This document shows, piece by piece, positions 18,058 through 26,114 of a stretch of 47,681 bases of DNA. Numbering within the stretch: position 1 is the stretch's first letter; each line of letters begins with the position of its first letter. Under the pieces are notes generated by a model. It searched no databases, was not told the DNA's origin, and was given only the letters and a program-made list of their open reading frames with translations. A program made the position numbers and the translations under genes. The DNA comes from an uncultured Collinsella sp. Lineage in GTDB: Bacteria > Actinomycetota > Coriobacteriia > Coriobacteriales > Coriobacteriaceae. The DNA lies in assembly GCA_902494585.1 (NCBI GenBank), contig CABUUD010000005.1, positions 1 to 47,681 of the forward strand. The letters are read 5' to 3'.

Positions 18058-19785
18058 ATGGCGAACGATAGCAAGACATGGCGGTGCGGAAAGTACGAGC
18101 TCAGCTTTGACCGCCCGCGCATCATGGGCGTCCTCAACGTGACGCCCGATTCGTTTAGCGATGGCGGGGAGCACTTCGACCCGGATGCCGCCATCGAGTA
18201 CGGCCTGGCGATGCTCGACGCCGGCGCCGACATCATCGACGTGGGCGGCGAGTCCACGCGTCCTGGCTTTACCCCGGTCAACCCCGACGAGGAGGCTCGC
18301 CGCGTGCTGCCCGTGGTACGCGCGCTGGCCAAAGAGGGTGCCATCGTCTCGATCGACACGCGCCACGTGGCGGTTGCCAAGGCGGCCGTGCGCTGCGGCG
18401 CCTCGATCGTCAACGACGTGACGGGCTTCACCGACCCCAAGATGGTCGAGTTTGTCGCGACGAGCACCTGCGGCGTCATCGTGATGCATGCCGGTGAGGT
18501 CGCGGCGCCTACGCGCACGCATGCAACGGTGCAGCTCGATACCTCGGCCGCGGCGTTTGTTGCCGAAAAGGCGCGCGAGGCGGCCGCCGAGGCTGCGCGC
18601 GAGGCCGAGAAGCCTGCCCGCCGTCGCCGTGGCAAGTTGCTGGGCGAGCCCAAGACGGAGGCAAAGCTCCCGGGTGGCGTGGTGCAGCCCTCGCTGCCGT
18701 TCGGCGATCCGGAGCCTGCACCCGAGCCTACGGACGAGCAGAAGCAGGAGGCACCGGCCGCCGAGCAGGCTATCCCTGTCGCCGAGGCCGTCGCGACCCC
18801 TGAGCCCGCGCCGGAGCCCAATGATCACCTGGCGGCCATGATGCGCCGCAGCGCCCGCCGCGAGGAGGCCTACGTGCCCACCTCTCAGCTCCGCCGCTTT
18901 ACCCTGCCCGATTCGGCGCCCATCATGCGCCGCGTCATGGGCTTTCTGTCCGACCAGGCTCGCACGCTTATCCATGCCGGCGTGTCGCGCGACCGCATCT
19001 GCATCGATCCTGGCCCGGGCTTTGGTAAGTCGGCTAACGAGGACATCGTCATCCAGCGCGAGACCGCCAAAATGGCGTCGCTGGGCTATCCGCTCATGTG
19101 CGCCGTGTCGCGCAAGCGCTTCGTGGGCGCTGTCTCGGGCGTGACCGAGGCCGCCGAGCGCGATGTCGCCACGTTTGGCGTGTGCCTGGGCGCTATCCAG
19201 GCCGGTGCCAACATCGTGCGCGTGCACGACGTCGCGGGCTTTGCGCAGTTCCTGAACGGTTACTGGGCTGTTGCTAAGCCGCAGCCGCGCTGCGCGTTTG
19301 TGGCCGTGGGCTCCAACCTGGGGCATCGTTGCGACAACATCCGCGCCGCACGCGACATGATCGCCGAGATTCCGCTCACCTGCGTGTCCAACTGCTCGCG
19401 CATCTACGAGAGCGAGCCGGCTTACGAGACGCGCCAGGACGCGTTTGCCAACGCCGTCATCGAGATCAAGACCGAGCTGGCGCCGCTGGTGCTGCTCGAT
19501 GAGCTTATGAAGATCGAGGCTGAGCTGGGGCGCGACCGCTCCAAGAAGGCCAAGGTCAACGGTCCGCGCACCATCGACCTGGACCTGCTGTGGATGGACG
19601 GCGAGATCCATGGCGGCAAAAAGCTGCGCCTGCCGCATCCGCTCATTGGCGAGCGCGACTTTGTACTGGTGCCGCTCGAGGATCTGATGCACGACCCGGC
19701 GCGGTTCTTCCGCTACAACGGCGTCGAGGTCAAGGAGCCCGAGGACCGCGTGGGCCATATCGTGGGCGAATTGGGGCGTATGTAG
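18058..19785 (+). CDS. fused dihydropteroate synthase and HPPK (folate synthesis)
   Basis: 575 aa. ATG 18058 is chosen because AGGAGG at 18046-18051 gives correct spacing; ATG 18052 is too close. Residues 22-400 are dihydropteroate synthase: MGVLNVTPDSFSDGG, DVGGESTRPG, VSIDTR, IVNDVTGF, DPGPGFGK (317-324), SRKRF (351-355). Residues 412-560 are HPPK: AVGSNLG and GPRTIDLDLLW. The fusion joins consecutive folate steps. Oddity: between VMH (142-144) and the DPG motif lies an extra segment of about 130 residues, rich in Ala, Pro, Glu and Arg, where normal DHPS has a short loop and helix. Motifs on both sides are intact, so it is probably active. Confidence 0.93.
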   Translation: MANDSKTWRCGKYELSFDRPRIMGVLNVTPDSFSDGGEHFDPDAAIEYGLAMLDAGADIIDVGGESTRPGFTPVNPDEEARRVLPVVRALAKEGAIVSIDTRHVAVAKAAVRCGASIVNDVTGFTDPKMVEFVATSTCGVIVMHAGEVAAPTRTHATVQLDTSAAAFVAEKAREAAAEAAREAEKPARRRRGKLLGEPKTEAKLPGGVVQPSLPFGDPEPAPEPTDEQKQEAPAAEQAIPVAEAVATPEPAPEPNDHLAAMMRRSARREEAYVPTSQLRRFTLPDSAPIMRRVMGFLSDQARTLIHAGVSRDRICIDPGPGFGKSANEDIVIQRETAKMASLGYPLMCAVSRKRFVGAVSGVTEAAERDVATFGVCLGAIQAGANIVRVHDVAGFAQFLNGYWAVAKPQPRCAFVAVGSNLGHRCDNIRAARDMIAEIPLTCVSNCSRIYESEPAYETRQDAFANAVIEIKTELAPLVLLDELMKIEAELGRDRSKKAKVNGPRTIDLDLLWMDGEIHGGKKLRLPHPLIGERDFVLVPLEDLMHDPARFFRYNGVEVKEPEDRVGHIVGELGRM

Positions 19786-20487
19786 ATGATTGAGATGAAT
19801 GCTGTGGCCGTTGGCACCGAGCTTGACGCCGCACGCGACGCGGGCCGCGAGGGTGCGTCCGCGGGCTGGTGCGCTTGGAGCGCGGGCGAGGCGTCGTTGA
19901 CGTTTTCGCTGGTCGTACGCCCGGACGTGAACATGCATGCCTTCCACGGCCTGCCGTTTGTGGCGGCGATGGGCATGATGGACGCGCTTGTGGGCACAGC
20001 GTCGGCGCCGGGTCTGGGCCTTGCCGGCAAGGTGGGCATCCAGTGGCCGAGCAATATCGTGTGCGGCGCGCCCGCGTTCGAGACGTCGTTCGCGCGCGTC
20101 ACCGTCAACGGCGGCGCCGGTGCTGCGGGCATGTTCGGTGCCGTGACGGTGGATATTGAACGTTCGGCGCTGAGCGAGCTCGGTGTGGATGCGGCCGACG
20201 AAGCGCTGGTCGAGGAGTTGTCTGCCGCCGTGCTGACCCGTGTGGACGCCTGGGCGGCTGTTGCCAACACGCCGCAGGGCGCTGCCGGTCCGCTGGCCCC
20301 CGTGTTGGGCGAGTACTTCGACATGGTGCCGCTGCTGGGTCGCCAAGTTGCGGCGGTGTCGCCCAACGGCTTGCCGCTTGCGGTTGGTGTATTTGCGGGT
20401 CTGGACATCTGGGGTCGTGCGACCATCAAGACCGATGCCGGCGAGCAGGAGTTTCCGCCCGAGGCCGTACGAATTCGCGGGCTGTAG
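19786..20487 (+). CDS. degenerate biotin-protein-ligase-like protein
   Basis: 233 aa, starting directly after the folP-folK stop, so likely co-translated. The fold can be followed against BirA: a region aligned with the BirA biotinyl-AMP loop (REGASAG in place of GRGRRGR), GIQWPSNIV in place of VKWPNDL, and a C-terminal BirA-like barrel (LLGRQVAAVSPNG, GVFAGLDIWGRATIKT, PEAVRIRG). The GRGRxGR loop, the Lys before WPND and the KLAG motif are all missing, so ligase activity is doubtful. The convergent neighbour is coaX, a frequent partner of birA, which supports the family call. Function unknown; a binding or regulatory role is possible. Confidence 0.6.
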   Translation: MIEMNAVAVGTELDAARDAGREGASAGWCAWSAGEASLTFSLVVRPDVNMHAFHGLPFVAAMGMMDALVGTASAPGLGLAGKVGIQWPSNIVCGAPAFETSFARVTVNGGAGAAGMFGAVTVDIERSALSELGVDAADEALVEELSAAVLTRVDAWAAVANTPQGAAGPLAPVLGEYFDMVPLLGRQVAAVSPNGLPLAVGVFAGLDIWGRATIKTDAGEQEFPPEAVRIRGL

Positions 20488-20526
20488 CGCGGGGCGCCAG
20501 CGCTCAAAGATAACGATGACAACGGA

Positions 20527-20559
20527 AGCTCTCCTCGGATTGCACCGGGGAGGGCTTTT
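20527..20559 (+). terminator. terminator of the folate/BirA-like operon
   Basis: AGCTCTCCTCGG (20527-20538) pairs with CCGGGGAGGGCT (20545-20556, two G-U pairs) and is followed by TTT. Confidence 0.75.
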
Positions 20560-20585
20560 GCGTGACTGCAGGGCGGCATCTCGGT

Positions 20586-20713
20586 CCTATTCCTCAAAAT
20601 TGAAAAAATTTCGTTTTTGAGGAATAGGAAACATGCACGATATCGCTGTGCTGGGCGTATTCGAGGAGTCTCTATTCCTCAAAATTGAAAATTTTTCAGT
20701 TTTGAGGAATAGG
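20586..20713. repeat. two 43-bp palindromic units (family B)
   Basis: Units 20586-20628 and 20671-20713 share CTATTCCTCAAAATTGAAAA on the left and TTTTGAGGAATAGG on the right. Both are exactly 43 bp and start 85 bp apart. The stem is about 14 bp. They fill the gap between the BirA-like gene and the end of coaX. A terminator role for coaX is possible, but duplication with fixed length is unlike ordinary terminators. Confidence 0.8.
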
Positions 20714-20770
20714 CTTGGCGAACGTTTGCGGGGGCTGGGGCATTGGACGTGCTCGACTTATGCCCCTGTC

Positions 20771-21544
20771 TTACCCCAGCTCCTGCATGCGGCGGTAGAT
20801 TTCGCAGATGCCCTTGATGGTGAGCTGCCCGTCGACCACGTCGAAGGCATCGGTCGAATCGGCGACGATGCCGGCGAGACCGCCCGTGGCGATAACGGTG
20901 GCATCCTCGCGGCCCAGCTCGCGCTTCATGCGCGCGACCAGGCCCTCGGCCATGGCGGCGGCGCCCGTTACGGCGCCGACCTTGATGCACTCTTCGGTAT
21001 CACGGCCGATGGCGTGCTCGGGCGCCTCGAGCGGAACGCTGGCGAGCTTGGCGGCTCGGGCGGCGAGCGCGTCCATCGAAATGCGGATACCCGGCGCAAT
21101 CGCTCCGCCGATGTAATAGCCGTCCTCGTCGATGACGTCGATATTGGTTGCGGTGCCAAAGTCCACCACGATCGCCGGGGCGCCGTAGAAGGTCTCGGCA
21201 GCGACGGCGTTGGCGATGCGGTCGGCACCAACGGCCTGGGGGCGCGCCGCCCGCAGCTTGGTCACGGCCGCCGTCTGCGGCCCAATGACGATGGCATCTG
21301 CCGCGATGCGTTTGGCCACGGCGCGCCACTCGCGCGAGAGCTGTGGCACCACGCCGGCAAAGGCGATCGCGTCGACCGCATCGAGCGAAAGGCCGTACAT
21401 CTTAAAGAAGCCCATCAGGCGCACGTGAATCTCGTCGGCGGTATAGGAGCAGTCGGTGGGCATGCGCCACGACTGCGCCAGCTCGTCTCCGTCAAACAGG
21501 CCCATGGCCGTCTGCGTGTTTCCCATATCGATAGCGAGCAGCAT
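20771..21544 (-). CDS. coaX: type III pantothenate kinase
   Basis: 257 aa from ATG 21544 (GGAG upstream on the minus strand); the longer frame to 21922 runs through the tRNA and is not coding. It phosphorylates pantothenate, the first step of CoA synthesis. Motifs: AIDMGNTQT (residues 4-12), GADRIANA, VDFGTATN and GGAIAPGI. Normal family length. Confidence 0.93.
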   Translation of the reverse strand: MLLAIDMGNTQTAMGLFDGDELAQSWRMPTDCSYTADEIHVRLMGFFKMYGLSLDAVDAIAFAGVVPQLSREWRAVAKRIAADAIVIGPQTAAVTKLRAARPQAVGADRIANAVAAETFYGAPAIVVDFGTATNIDVIDEDGYYIGGAIAPGIRISMDALAARAAKLASVPLEAPEHAIGRDTEECIKVGAVTGAAAMAEGLVARMKRELGREDATVIATGGLAGIVADSTDAFDVVDGQLTIKGICEIYRRMQELG

Positions 21545-21678
21545 ATCTACTCCAGGTGTCGGCGTAAAAGGACGCGCACCATTGTATACGCGCCGCCGAC
21601 GGCGCTCGGCTGCGATTCGTTTGCGGTGATATGGACTGAGGGGTTTAAATATGAAGGAATTATGCTCTACGAGATTTT

Positions 21679-21707
21679 CCTTGCCGTTTACCGAACTCCC
21701 GCGTAAT
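21679..21707 (+). promoter_or_regulatory. promoter of tRNA-fMet
   Basis: -35 TTGCCG (21679-21684), exact 17-bp spacer, -10 TAATAT (21702-21707), 34 bp before the tRNA. Confidence 0.65.
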
Positions 21708-21740
21708 ATTCTTTCTCGCGCACATGAGGCGCCCAGACAT

Positions 21741-21817
21741 TGCGGGGTGGAGCAGTCTGGTAGCTCGCCGGGCTCATAACCCGGAGGTCGTAGGTTCAAA
21801 TCCTGCCCCCGCGACCA
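21741..21817 (+). tRNA. initiator tRNA-Met (CAT)
   Basis: 77 nt including encoded CCA. Anticodon CAT at the top of a stem with three consecutive G:C pairs (GGGCTCATAACCC), the hallmark of initiator tRNA. The T-arm is GGTTCAAATCC. The sequence is close to E. coli tRNA-fMet. The end pair 1:72 reads T:G here instead of the usual unpaired C:A. Confidence 0.95.
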
Positions 21818-21826
21818 AGAACTTGC

Positions 21827-21857
21827 AGCTCGTCGGCCTAGCCGGCGAGCTTTTTTG
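21827..21857 (+). terminator. terminator of tRNA-fMet
   Basis: AGCTCGTCGGC and GCCGGCGAGCT pair over 11 bp (one G-U) with a 3-nt loop and are followed by TTTTT. Confidence 0.85.
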
Positions 21858-21906
21858 TTATCCCGGGACCGTGTTTTCGGTCCAATTCTCGGCCTCTCAA
21901 ACAAAA

Positions 21907-22362
21907 TCTCAATCTGTAACATCTAGACCCGATTTGGACGGCTAGATGTTACAGATCGAGATATACCGATGGGTTGGGTCCCGTTTGTCTAAATCTGTAA
22001 CACGAGGAGTGATTTTTGTCGTCTAATTGTTACAGATCAAGATTATTCGGAAGCCCGGTTTGGTTTGTCTCGATCTGTAACGCCTAGGGCCGGTTTTGGT
22101 CGATAGATGTTACAGATCGAGACGTTTTGTTGGGATGGTTTCTATTGTCTCGATCTGTAACAGGTAGGGGTCAAAAGTGGGTCTAGATGTTACAGATTGA
22201 GATGTTTGGTCGGACCGAATTTGTTCGTCTCGATTTGTAACATCTAGGGTCGTTTTTGGTCTGCAGGTGTTACAGATCGAGATTTTCCGACGGAACGCTC
22301 CCGTTTGTCTCGATCTGTAACAGCAAGACCCGGTTTTGCCGAGTAACTGTTGCAGATTGAGA
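21907..22362. repeat. array of six 55-bp palindromes at 80-bp period (family A)
   Basis: Units start at 21907, 21988, 22068, 22148, 22228 and 22308; every unit is exactly 55 bp, spacers are 25-26 bp. Each has a left arm of the form TCTCGATCTGTAAC and the inverted right arm GTTACAGATCGAGA (one to three substitutions per copy), around a 27-bp centre that varies but often contains a TAGRSYCGRTTTTGG-like core. In unit 4 that core is reversed. Arms therefore alternate in direction about every 40 bp. No ORF in the 688-bp gap between tRNA-fMet and the flavoenzyme gene. Not CRISPR: units are inverted pairs and spacers are too uniform in composition. Confidence 0.92.
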
Positions 22363-22505
22363 CAAACCGACGGGCCGCCCCCGCCCCATCTACCTGCCGC
22401 TACCTGCTATCCGCCGATTTCCGTTGCGCCGCCGTGCTCTCATGCCATATCCTCTAGACAACTACGCGGCACCATCGCCGCCGCGCCTACAAGAGAGGAA
22501 TGTCC

Positions 22506-24536
22506 ATGACCGCACCTGCATCCAAACTGCTCCAGCCCATTACGGTTGGCCCCCTTGAGCTCAAGAACCGCATTATGTTTCCGCCGCTGACCACCGGCTA
22601 CGAGGAGCGTGACGGTTCCATTGGCGAGCGCAGCCTGGCTTTTTACGAGCGCCTGGCCCGTGGCGGCGTGAGCTACATCGTCATTGGCGACGTCGCTCCC
22701 GTCATGACCGCGAGCCCCACGCCCAAGCTGGCGACCGACGCCCAGATCCCCACGTTTAAGGCGCTGGCCGATGCCGTCCACAAGCACGGTGCCAAGGTTG
22801 CGCTGCAGCTGTTCCACCCCGAGTACGACGTGCCCGGCGTCGGCCGCATGGTCATGGGCTCCATGGCCGCTGCCAAGGCCGCGCAGGAAGCCAAGGCCGC
22901 CGGTGACGAGGAGACCTTTGCCGCCAAGATGGCCGAGTCCAACGAGATCCGCAAGCAGGCATACGCCAAGCTGCACCACGACATGCAGCACTTTGTGAAC
23001 GAGGCGAGTGTAGAGCAGCTCACCCAGATTAAGGAGGCTATCGCCGCCTCGGCCGCTCGCGCGCAGCAGGCCGGGATCGATGCCATCGAGGTCCACGGCG
23101 ACCGCCTGGTGGGTTCGCTGTGCTCGGCCATCCTCAACCAGCGCACCGACGAGTACGGCGGCTCGTTCGAGAACCGCGTCCGCTATGCGCTGGAGGTCGT
23201 CGCTGCCATTAAGGAGGCCGCGCCGCAGCTGATGGTGGAGTACAAGCTCCCCGTGATCATGGAGAACCCCGACGGCACGCCGCGCGGCAAGGGTGGCCTG
23301 CAGCCCGACGAGGCCTGCGAATTTGCCAAGCTGCTCGAGGGTGCGGGCATCGACATGATCCAGGTTGCACAGGCAAATCACACCGGCAACATGGGCGACA
23401 CCATTCCGCCCATGGGCGCCATGCCCTACAACTGGACGCTACCCGTGGCCGAGCGCGTCAAGGCCCTGGTCTCCGTGCCGGTGGCAACCGTCGGCCGCGT
23501 GGTCTCGGTCGAGGCCGGCGAGAAGATTCTGGAAGACGGCGCGGCCGACATCGTCGCCTATGGCCGCTCGCTCATGTGCGACCCCGACATTGCGCTGAAG
23601 GCCGCCACGGGCGAGCCCATTCGCGAGTGCCTCAACTGCAATAAGGGCTGTGTCGACGCGATTCAAAACCGCAAGTACATCTCGTGCGTGCTTAATGCCG
23701 AGAACGGCGACGAGGCGACCATCGCCATCAAGCCGGGCGAGGGCGACAAGAAGATCGCCGTGGTGGGCGGCGGTATTGCCGGCCTGGAGGCCGCGCGCGT
23801 GGCGGCCAAGCGCGGCTACGACGTGACCGTCTACGAGGCGAGCGATCATCTGGGCGGCCAGATTGTGCTGGCGGCCGCGCCTCCGCGCAAGGACGAGATC
23901 ATGCGCTCGGTCGAGTATTACGAGAAGATTCTGCCCGGCCTGGGCGTGAAGGTTGAGCTCAACCATGCCGCTACCGCTGAGGACCTCAACGCCGCCGACG
24001 CCGCGATTGTGGCCGTGGGCGCGCACGACGTGGTCATCCCCGTTCCGGGTGCCGACTCGGAGAAGGTCGTCTCGAGCTGGGACGTGCTGGCCGGCAAGGT
24101 GGAGCTCAGCGACCGCGTCGCCGTCATTGGCGGTGGCCTGGTGGGCACCGAGACTGCCGAGTACCTGCTGCAGCACGGCTGCGAGGTGGCGATCGTGGAG
24201 ATGCTCGACAAGATTGCCGCGGGCGAGTCCGAGACCATTCTGCCGCTGATCATGAGCGACTTTGCAGAGCACAACGTGGAGCAGCACGTGAAGACCCGCC
24301 TGACCGCCATTACCGACGAGGGCGTGGAGGCCATTCGCACCACCGAGGACGGCGCCGAGGAGCCGGTGAAGATCGCCTGCGATTACGTGGTGATGGCCGT
24401 GGGCTCCAAGGCCAACGCGTTTGACCTGGACGGCGTGACGGTACCCGTGACCTACGTGGGCGACTGCTCGGGCGAGCGCACCGCCGACATCGCGAGCGCC
24501 ATTCGCACGGCATATCACGCGGCCAACGAGCTCTAA
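22506..24536 (+). CDS. old-yellow-enzyme-family Fe-S flavoprotein with HGDR motif (BilR- or FadH-like)
   Basis: 676 aa from ATG 22506 (GAGG 7 nt upstream; ATG 22500 is too close). Residues 1-370 form the FMN TIM barrel (PITVGPLELKNRIMFPP at the start, NQRTDEYGGSFENR). Cysteines CLNCNKGC (first near 375) and a fourth in YISCVLN bind a [4Fe-4S] cluster. The C-terminal part binds FAD/NAD(P)H (VVGGGIAGLEAA near 418, VIGGGLVGTETA near 540). This is the domain set of 2,4-dienoyl-CoA reductase. However, the place of its catalytic Tyr (GYL in E. coli FadH) is HGDR, residues 197-200, so normal dienoyl-CoA chemistry is unlikely. HGDR is, from memory, the signature of gut bilirubin reductase BilR. An insertion rich in Ala/Lys/Glu lies at about 120-155. 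Substrate unproven. Confidence 0.85.
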   Translation: MTAPASKLLQPITVGPLELKNRIMFPPLTTGYEERDGSIGERSLAFYERLARGGVSYIVIGDVAPVMTASPTPKLATDAQIPTFKALADAVHKHGAKVALQLFHPEYDVPGVGRMVMGSMAAAKAAQEAKAAGDEETFAAKMAESNEIRKQAYAKLHHDMQHFVNEASVEQLTQIKEAIAASAARAQQAGIDAIEVHGDRLVGSLCSAILNQRTDEYGGSFENRVRYALEVVAAIKEAAPQLMVEYKLPVIMENPDGTPRGKGGLQPDEACEFAKLLEGAGIDMIQVAQANHTGNMGDTIPPMGAMPYNWTLPVAERVKALVSVPVATVGRVVSVEAGEKILEDGAADIVAYGRSLMCDPDIALKAATGEPIRECLNCNKGCVDAIQNRKYISCVLNAENGDEATIAIKPGEGDKKIAVVGGGIAGLEAARVAAKRGYDVTVYEASDHLGGQIVLAAAPPRKDEIMRSVEYYEKILPGLGVKVELNHAATAEDLNAADAAIVAVGAHDVVIPVPGADSEKVVSSWDVLAGKVELSDRVAVIGGGLVGTETAEYLLQHGCEVAIVEMLDKIAAGESETILPLIMSDFAEHNVEQHVKTRLTAITDEGVEAIRTTEDGAEEPVKIACDYVVMAVGSKANAFDLDGVTVPVTYVGDCSGERTADIASAIRTAYHAANEL

Positions 24537-24562
24537 GCAAGAAAGCTATCGCGTATTGAGTG

Positions 24563-24598
24563 GGCGGGGAGTGCCGTATCGGTGCTCCCCGCCTTTTT
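24563..24598 (+). terminator. terminator of the flavoenzyme gene
   Basis: GGCGGGGAG (24563-24571) pairs with CTCCCCGCC (24585-24593), followed by TTTTT, 27 bp after the stop. Confidence 0.85.
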
Positions 24599-24630
24599 AC
24601 CAATAAGAGGTGCTCTGACCAGCGGGTTCA

Positions 24631-24711
24631 GAAAATCCGAATCTCATGCGCCAGAAAATCCGAATTATATGAACACGAAAATCCGAATCGCAACCACCCG
24701 AAAATCCGAAT
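24631..24711 (+). repeat. four iterons GAAAATCCGAAT at exact 23-bp phase
   Basis: Perfect 12-bp copies start at 24631, 24654, 24677 and 24700, with unrelated 11-bp spacers. A weak fifth match (7 of 12) falls at 24723, over a TATAGA that could be a -10. The array ends 60 bp before the DUF4143 ATPase start. Direct, equally phased sites suggest cooperative binding of a protein on the same DNA face (about two helical turns). Confidence 0.9.
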
Positions 24712-24770
24712 TTGCTACAGTGGTATAGAAGAATCAGAAAGCAGGAACTGGAAATCTGCGGGGGTGGCTC

Positions 24771-26075
24771 ATGGCAGGTGAGAGGCTACATCGGGACGGA
24801 TACATCCCACGTATCGTGGATGCGCAAATCGAGCGCTACCTTCGTGTCTTTGGCGCGGTCGAGATTGCGGGCACCAAGTGGTGCGGCAAGACGTGGGCCG
24901 CGCTCGAGCACGGGGCGTCCGCCTCGTATGTCGACGAGAATCTCGACCTCGCGCGTGCCGACCCGGCGATGATGTTGCTGGGAGACCGTCCGCATATTAT
25001 CGATGAGTGGCAGCGCGTTCCCCAGATTTGGGACTACGTTAGACACGAGGTTGACCGCACCCGGGGTACGCGCGGCGCCTATATCCTCACGGGTTCCGCC
25101 ACGCCTGCGTTTGGCTCAAAGGCGGAGGCGCCCGCGCATAGTGGAGCCGGCCGCATCGGCCGCGTCCGCATGCACCCCATGACGCTTGCCGAGACAGGTG
25201 AGTCCAACGGCAAGGTGAGCCTGGCGGGCTTGTTTGAGCATCGTTTTGAGCCCTGCCGGTGCAATGGCGATACGCCGGGGCTTGTCGAAGCCGCTTGCCG
25301 CGGCGGCTGGCCCGAGGCGATCGATATGGTTTCGGCTGACGCCCAGCTCATCGCCCGCGAATATCTCAACACCACGTTTTCGAGCAGCTTCCCGGCGGTC
25401 GGTCTCGACCCCGATATTGCTCGTCGAGTCTCCGCATCGATCACGCGCAATCTGGGACAGGCAACCACGTATAAAACGATTCTTATGGATATGTTCGGTG
25501 CCGAGGAGGAACCCGCAGCGTTTGCCGATGAGACCAAGGTGCGCAGGTACCTGGATGCCCTCAAAGGCATGTTCATTCTCGAGGAGGTCCCCGGTTGGGT
25601 TCCCGCCGCGCGCGACAAACGGCGCTTTACCGTCAAGCCCAAGCGCTATCTGGCAGATCCGAGCCTTGCTTGCGCCTTGCTAGGTATGTCCTCGCAGGCG
25701 CTGCTTGCCGACTGGCAGACATTTGGTCTGGTGTTTGAGAATTTGGTCATACGCGACCTTTCGGTCTACGCACGTTCGCTCGACCTGCTGGATAGCACGC
25801 CCGTGCGCTATTATCGCGACGATTCGGGTCTTGAGTGCGATGCTATCGTGCAGCTAGCCGACGGACGGTGGGCCGCCTTTGAGATTAAGGTGAGTGAAGA
25901 TAAAGCGAACGCCGGCGTCGAGAGCCTCAAGCGCGTTCGCAAGAAGGTCTGTGGAAATCCTCGTTCACGCACACGCGAACCGGAGTTTATGGCCGTGATT
26001 GTGGGGGTGGGTGAGTACGCCCGCGAGGTCGAGGACGGTATCTACGTGATACCCGTTCGCGCGTTGGGGTGTTAA
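24771..26075 (+). CDS. AAA+ family ATPase with DUF4143 C-terminal domain
   Basis: 434 aa. Walker A GTKWCGKT (residues 34-41), Walker B HIIDEWQ, sensor-like LTGSATP. The C-terminal DUF4143 part carries a PD-(D/E)xK-like pattern (GLECDAIVQLADGRWAAFEIK). Such proteins are common, multi-copy and functionally unclear in gut anaerobes; antitoxin-like, DNA-binding or transport-linked roles have been guessed. The start ATG has only a weak Shine-Dalgarno (GGGGG). The phased iterons just upstream suggest self-regulation. Confidence 0.85.
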   Translation: MAGERLHRDGYIPRIVDAQIERYLRVFGAVEIAGTKWCGKTWAALEHGASASYVDENLDLARADPAMMLLGDRPHIIDEWQRVPQIWDYVRHEVDRTRGTRGAYILTGSATPAFGSKAEAPAHSGAGRIGRVRMHPMTLAETGESNGKVSLAGLFEHRFEPCRCNGDTPGLVEAACRGGWPEAIDMVSADAQLIAREYLNTTFSSSFPAVGLDPDIARRVSASITRNLGQATTYKTILMDMFGAEEEPAAFADETKVRRYLDALKGMFILEEVPGWVPAARDKRRFTVKPKRYLADPSLACALLGMSSQALLADWQTFGLVFENLVIRDLSVYARSLDLLDSTPVRYYRDDSGLECDAIVQLADGRWAAFEIKVSEDKANAGVESLKRVRKKVCGNPRSRTREPEFMAVIVGVGEYAREVEDGIYVIPVRALGC

Positions 26076-26114
26076 GGGGCGGCACGCCGTGTGTCCGCTG
26101 CCCGGCGCTACGGA

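Noticed and set aside
17860..20346. 828-codon minus-strand frame over the sirtuin and folate genes
   Set aside because: Runs antisense through genes with clear motifs; His/Arg-rich composition typical of a reverse-frame artefact.
21907..22362. CRISPR array
   Set aside because: Units are inverted pairs with variable centres, spacing alternates by arm direction, no cas genes and no constant direct repeat.
21741..22500. Integrated genomic island at tRNA-fMet
   Set aside because: No integrase, no repeated tRNA 3' end and no foreign genes downstream.
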